Of a stretch of 64,000 nt of DNA, positions 58,246 through 64,000 are shown piece by piece. Origin of the DNA: Gymnorhina tibicen (lineage: Eukaryota; Chordata; Aves; Passeriformes; Artamidae); NCBI GenBank assembly GCA_013399875.1, contig VXAZ01002267.1, positions 2,225,053 to 2,289,052 on the forward strand, written 5' to 3'. Each line of letters starts with the position of its first letter. The stretch's first letter is position 1. A program made the translations under genes and the position numbers. The notes beneath the pieces are model-generated. The model ran no database searches. It saw only the letters and a list, made by a program, of their open reading frames with translations, and was not told where the DNA came from.

Positions 58246-61200
58246 GGAAATGGGCATTGAAGTGATTAAATAGGGACAAAGAACAGAGGTGCTTAGAAAA
58301 GCCATTAAAATCACTCTGTGCTGTCTGGGGAATGTTCCCCAGGGGAATTTCAGCCCATAAATACACAGCAGCAGCAAGCACTTGAACGACTGTAACTACT
58401 CCACAGGGCAATAGCTAAACCAAGGATTTGGCACTGTGCAAAGGCATCCAAGAAGAGAGTGAAATGTTCCTTTTCACTGCCAGAAGGTGACACGGCTCTG
58501 AACGGGGTCTGGTATCTCATAGGGGTTGCAGAGGAGATATGCAGAGGTCGTTACTAAAAGCGGGTGATTCAGGACATCTTCCTTTGACACCCGGATGAGG
58601 CTGGGTCAGCAAAGTCCTGCAAAGGCCTGAGTGTGTCCATGACTCTGAAGGAGTCTGGCCAGCCTGATCCAGACTAGGACTGGATTTCTAAGCATTTGAA
58701 GACTGGCAGTAGCCCTAAATGACTGTTAGAGATGTTCTCTTTGCAGCGGCACGGCAGTTTGGGCTTGACACTAATGTAGGGACAACCCAAGAGTGTAGAT
58801 TCTTGGAAGGAGGGAAGGAGGGTGCTGGTTCACCTCTTGTGGTTAGGTCACTGAAGAGGAACAGGCTTTAACACCTCTCTGATCAGAGGGAGGCCTGTTT
58901 GCGCTCCAACTGTGGTCCCATACAGCCACACGTAAGAGTGACTTGTGAAGGAATCCGTTGAGTAACTGCTAGAGCAGGCACAGCGTCAGGATTAGTGCGG
59001 AGCTTTTAATGCAAACCACAAGAAGAAGCACCTGCTTCTCTCTGCAAGGCATCTTCAACTTAGAAACCCAATAAACCCATTGAGGATGGGGGCAGGGAGA
59101 TGGGGAGAGGTGGGTACAAGCCACCACAAACGTGCTCACTGTGTGTCCCACCGGTGCTGCAGCCTGAGCAGCCTCCCAGTTGTGCCTGCGGGGTGTGAAG
59201 AGTGACGTGGGAAGCAGCAAACGCTTTCCTGTGGTGACAGTGATTGAGAGATAGCAGCCAGGGAGGGCTGAAAGCCAAACACCCACGCAGAAATGAGCAG
59301 GAGCCCAGGTACTCACAGAGATGCTCCTTTGCCTTTGCTGAACCTGGCACCTCCATTCCCATCTTCTTTCTCTTTTATTTCTCTTCCCTCCTCCATAAAA
59401 CGTTCATTTTATGGCATAGTAGATGGGGCTTTCCAGGTTTGCTTATTCTTTTGCTGAAGGCTCAGTCCTGTTCTGGAGCCCAGTGGGATCACAGCACTAC
59501 TGCAGGATCATGGCACCAGCAAACATCAGGGTCTGACCTCCAGCACCGCCTGCTTCAACTCAAGTTTTGGGAGTCCCCACCACCCAAGTGCTCCATCCTC
59601 AGTCTTGCTGCCTCACTTGATGGATGTATGAATTCCTACTTGTTGGCATCCACCAAATCAGGATGAGTGGGAGTCATCTGTAAATGACAGCCCTGATTTC
59701 AGCACTCCTGCAAAGACTTCCAAGAGGAGGTGGGTTGGTCTCACAGCTCCTCAGCATTCAGAAGACAAAACGAAGCTCTGTCCTGCACCCCACCATGCTC
59801 TTTGCAGCCTGTACTGAAAGGAAAGACAACTTTGTCCAGTGGTTACAAGACCCTCTTGCAGTGCAGAGGTGTCACCAAAAGTCCCTGTCTGACAGCACAA
59901 CTCCGAAGAGTGGGTCCTGGGAGTCAAAATGCTCTTCCCTTTGTAATTATATTTGTGCCTTAGACAACTAAAACCCAAGAGAGAGATCCCAGCTGGGACC
60001 TAACCTGCTCCCTCATTCCAGGGATGCCACATCGCCTGCAGCCACCAGATCATCATCAGTGTGTGGCCCAAAGTGTGTCTTGTGGTGTGAAGTCAGCGGA
60101 GGTCTCAGTGCAGACCTCAGGAAGCTTTTCTACCTTCCTGGCTTACACAGAAGTTTTATCTCTGGTACATCACAGCAGCTGAGAGAGCACATGCAGAGCT
60201 GGTGAAATACAGGAAATAAGAGTATTTTTGGCTCTTCTGTAACTGGCACCGGGTGCAGCCCAGTGACTGTATCCAATGTAATGGGGTCCATTCCACTGCT
60301 GGTAACAGGCACCTTGGAGTCCTTTATCCTCTGCGTCACCTCAGTGTTTATGTACACAAAGGTATAATTGAAAAATAGATGAGAAGTGAAACAAAGGAAA
60401 AAACAGCATCAAGTTGTGGAAGGTGAACCAAGGGCAGAAAAGGCAAGTAAGAAAGAAAAGAGTGATAGATTGCTGTAATGTTATGTAGGACTTCCCTTCA
60501 TCCACTGGTTTCAGTCAGAGCTCTGCTGTTTTCCTTCAAAGCCACTACTACCATCCTAGAGTTGCTTTTGTAGCCAAAGCACCGAACTTTTAGAGGTTTC
60601 AGATGGGACAGCCTGAGACGAGAATGGCTCTGATCTGTCCTCCCAGGCAGCACAGAGCTGCCACTCCTGCTCTGACATCTCCCCTAGAAATCCAGATATT
60701 TCTGCTTTGAATCTGGATTAAAGTCCTGATTCAAGTATTTTAATTTGGCTGTCTACAGCAGAGGAATGCAGTTTAACTGCTCACTTTTAGTCAGGTAGCG
60801 TCTCTGAGACAACCTGGGTTATCCTGGAGGACTTCTGCTAAATATGGGTCTCTCCTACAAACTGTGACTTATCCCGCAGCCCTATTTCCCCAAAACACCC
60901 CTGACAGCCGTGGACCCCTCTCTGTAAGCAGCAGAATCAGGCCTGGAGCTCACCCTCCAGCAGGTACCTGCACTCAACCAGTCAAGTCTTGTAAGAAGAA
61001 ACATCAACAATGACTTACCAACATGATTTCTGCAGTTGCTAAAGAAACTTCATGAAGGAAATCCTCCATCCTCCTGGTACATCCTCATTAAGGGGGACCA
61101 GAGGATACTGCATTCCCATTTCCATTGGCTGAACCTGAAGCATATTCCCTTCTCCCATACTAAAGCAATGATAATGAGAGGCACACCAAGCTCAATATTT

Positions 61201-61290
61201 ATGGCGTTTTGAGAACTGTCTTTGCTCTTGAGAGAAAACACTTTTAAGCTAAAACAAGGTAGGTCTAGGTCAGATGCTAAGAATGGTTTT

Positions 61291-61502
61291 TTTGGTTTTT
61301 TACTCAGAGGGTGGGGAGGCCCTGGCACAGGTTGCCCAGAGAAGCTGTGGCTGCCCCATCCCTGGAAGTGTCCAAGGCCAGGCTGGACGGGGCTTGGAGC
61401 AGCCTGGGATAGTGGAAGTTGTCCCTGCCCATGGCAGGGGTTTCAGATTGAGATGGGCTTTAAGGTCCTTTCCAGCAAAACCATTCTGTGATTCTGTGAT
61501 CC
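61291..61502 (+). repeat. CR1 LINE 3'-end fragment
   Basis: Sense CR1 about 210 bp long: TGGCACAGGTTGCCCAGAGA, CCATCCCTGGAAGTGTCCAA, GGGGCTTGGAGCAGCCTGGG, CCCATGGCAGGGG and ATTCTGTGATTCTGTGATCC with two tail octamers. One of the better preserved copies. Confidence 0.96.
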
Positions 61503-63545
61503 AGTCACAGGAGTTACATCATAGGAGATGCTCAGTTAAGATGAAGCTTAAGGGCATCAGCTCTTTCTCATTCTGTATTTTCACATGTTAAATTTAAAAA
61601 AAACCCTTAATCTGTGTTCCAAGAGTCAACTGGATTCCACCTGTCTGGGACCCAGCAATCACTCAACTCATGCTGCTCCTCTGCCTAAACAAAAACCTGC
61701 CAGTGCACAGCAGCTGGGGAGGTGAATCATTATTTTAATAATCACCTAGAGGAAAACATGCTGCTTGAGTGGAGAGAAAATAAAAATTAACTATCACATT
61801 TAATTTATGATGTGGCCCTTTATTTTAAAGGAACATAAACCGAAAATATTCAGACATCAAAGGAAGAATCTCAGCTCTCGCTTCTAAATTCTATTTTGTT
61901 ATTGTTGTTAGCCTCCCAGTAGCAAAGGAAATGAGTTCTCCGGTAATCATTTCCATTTAATTTTCAGCTCCCTTCTGTTGATAGCATCATGTGTAACCTT
62001 TTTTCTAACAGTTACTTTAAATTGTGTATTTTGATATTCCATTCAGCTGGTGGAGAAAGAAAAATCAGTTCTAAAAAAGCTATTTTATCTCTGCTGTACA
62101 TGAGCTCAGCAGGATAATGTGATATCTCAGTAAGCATATTTATTTTAAGTTATTGGTATTTTCCACCAGGGTGAAATTGTTCAAGATATAACCTCTCATT
62201 GCCTCCCCTCTTCCTGCCCAAAAAATGTCATGGGGCCAAAGCAGTGGAGAAAAAGGAGCAAAATAGTAACACTCATTCAAAAGGAACAATAAACCACCCA
62301 GCAAATCAACTCGGTTCTGGTCATTCTGGGCAGAATGAAAAGAGTGAAAAAACCTGACAAAATGGGGGAAATGGAGCATGCAATTATCACAGGGATAATA
62401 AATCCCTGGGCACAGTGGCATTTTTGAGATAGAGAGGTAGAAGCCAGCAGTGACACCAAGGGACCTTTCTTGTAAAGGTGTTAAAGCTTAATAATGTGGT
62501 TTGAGATCCAGTGACAGTGATCTGGAATTCAGATGGGAAGAGTTGTTTCTTTGTGCTGGGCTGTCCCTACACCGAATCACAGAACTGCTTCTCTTTCTTT
62601 GGGTGTACTGAAAAGAAATGAATAAATAGAAAGCCTCCACAAAAGACCACAGCAGCTTTGGCTGAAAAAAACAGCCAAAAGCAGAGCTTGAACCTGCTGA
62701 AACGAGGACTAAGTGCCTTAATATTTCAATTAAATGCCTTGTTGGGAATCAGCAACACTTTCACAGACTTCCGTGGAATAACCACTGAAGAGAGACAGCT
62801 GTATCAGCTCAAGCCACTGCTTTCAGCAGCAGCAGCCACCCTGCAGCACTTCCCATGTTACAAATAGAGAGTCTCCAATGGAGCTCTGGGGAACTGCGAT
62901 GGGGGTTTTTATCAGCACAGGAGCATATGGGGGATTAAGATCTCGTGCTTCCAAAGCCTTCCAAAATTTTATGTCTAGACATAGCTGAGAAGGTGACTGG
63001 GAAAATTCAAGGCTGGGGCTGCAGAGGGCCACTGCAGGAGAAAATGTGCATTTTTTCTTGGTATAAAGAAATAATAAACACTGGTCGCAGTGGAGTCACT
63101 GTCTGAAATGCACATTTCCTCCTTGCCACCAGTGCTCAGCCAAACGCTGACACTGAAGAGTGGTGAAACTATGACCAAGTTCTTTGTTTTCCGAAGAAAT
63201 AACTCAACACTCAAGTGGAGGCAGCTTTCCAGCATGCCTTACCACAGGTGTAGCTCAGTGTCCCTGGCACAACACCTGATTTACACCAAGGAATCAGCGC
63301 CAAACATCTGCCCGTTCATTTGATAAGAGATTTTGGATTAATCTTGTACTTCTGCTGCTGCTACAGAGGAGAGGTCTGGAAACTGTTCTTATTTGAGTGT
63401 GGCTTTGCAAACAACACAAACCTTGCTTAATATGGTGAGGATCCCTTTTTTTCATGGTCTGTAGACCTGAGTTTGATTTTAAGTTTGGAATCTATTTGCT
63501 ATGATAGGACGAGACATATTTCTTTCCTCTGACTTTAGCTGTAGG

Positions 63546-63631
63546 GATCATGGAATCATAGGATCGTTTAGACTGAAAAAGACCTGTAATGCCATGGATT
63601 CCAGCTCTTAATCCAGCACTGCCAGGTGCTA
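63546..63631 (-). repeat. CR1 LINE tail (second tail type)
   Basis: Antisense CR1: GATCATGGAATCATAGGATC, GTTTAGACTGAAAAAGACC and AATCCAGCACTGCCAGGTGC. Confidence 0.88.
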
Positions 63632-64000
63632 GAGTGTGTACAGTGTAGGTGTTCGTACCTGAATAAGCACAACCTCAGCTCCCTCTACAGTCGCTAAGGA
63701 CTAATTATTACCGTCAGAGAAACTTATAACCCTCTTATAGCCTGCCCCTGGAGTGCTAAGCATTTATTACCTCGATAGCAAGCACCAAAAATGCTGTGAA
63801 GTAATCCCAGTTGTGATCTCTCTGATATCCTCGCTAAGTTCCTGCTGATAACACCAACAGGCTGAAGATATTACCCTGATCCCTCACTTCCTAGACCTGC
63901 CATCTCCAAATAAGGAGAAATCAGCCCATCCTGAAGTGACCTCATCCAAAAAATTCAGAGTTATTATTCCAGATTTACACCCCTGTGAAACGTTCTGGGT

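Larger units (their letters stand above)
58246..64000. other. Downstream intergenic region
   Basis: No supportable gene. It holds a sense CR1 (61291-61502), an antisense CR1 tail (63546-63631), a short palindrome (61720-61747) and an AT-rich, repeat-free block at about 61.7-62.15 kb that could be conserved non-coding sequence. Open frames are short and lack recognisable domains. Confidence 0.65.

Overview
The window is eukaryotic nuclear DNA, almost certainly from a bird. It holds one split vertebrate gene with GT-AG introns, a CpG-island promoter and about 26 dispersed fragments of CR1 non-LTR retrotransposons. CR1 is the dominant interspersed repeat of bird genomes, recognisable by the CCAACCCAAACCATTCT block and the ATTCTGTGATTCTATG-like 3' end. 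No bacterial, viral or second protein-coding gene could be supported.

The gene is PRKCQ, protein kinase C theta, on the + strand, and it appears complete. A GC-rich CpG island at about 3.3-3.96 kb carries a probable non-coding first exon ending at a donor at 3728/3729. After a 17.4 kb first intron, 17 coding exons run from the ATG at 21112 to the TGA at 56476. All junctions were read by eye. Every phase closes and the exons sum to 2142 nt, which is 713 residues plus stop; human PKC theta has 706. The order is novel-type C2 (exons 2-4), C1A (exons 5-7), C1B (exons 8-9), V3 hinge (exons 10-11), kinase domain (exons 11-17) and AGC C-terminal tail (exons 17-18). The 3' UTR probably ends near 58245, just after an AATAAA at 58224.

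Region by region: 1-3.3 kb is upstream non-coding DNA with a tail-to-tail CR1 pair. 3.3-3.96 kb is the promoter and exon 1, built largely on an imperfect pentanucleotide array. 3.7-21.1 kb is intron 1. 21.1-34.3 kb carries the regulatory-half exons. 37.4-56.5 kb carries the kinase-half exons, split by a 9 kb intron 12. 58.25-64 kb is downstream intergenic DNA with two CR1 fragments.

The most notable observations concern the protein and its splicing. The intron after exon 4 uses a GC donor next to a weaker GT donor 3 nt upstream. Two features tied to T-cell signalling in mammalian PKC theta look changed: position 90 is Lys where human has the Lck-targeted Tyr90, and the V3 proline-rich motif lacks its PxxP spacing. 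All core kinase residues and phosphorylation sites are kept, so this is not a decaying gene. I found no convincing undescribed biological system; the remaining findings are local and testable.
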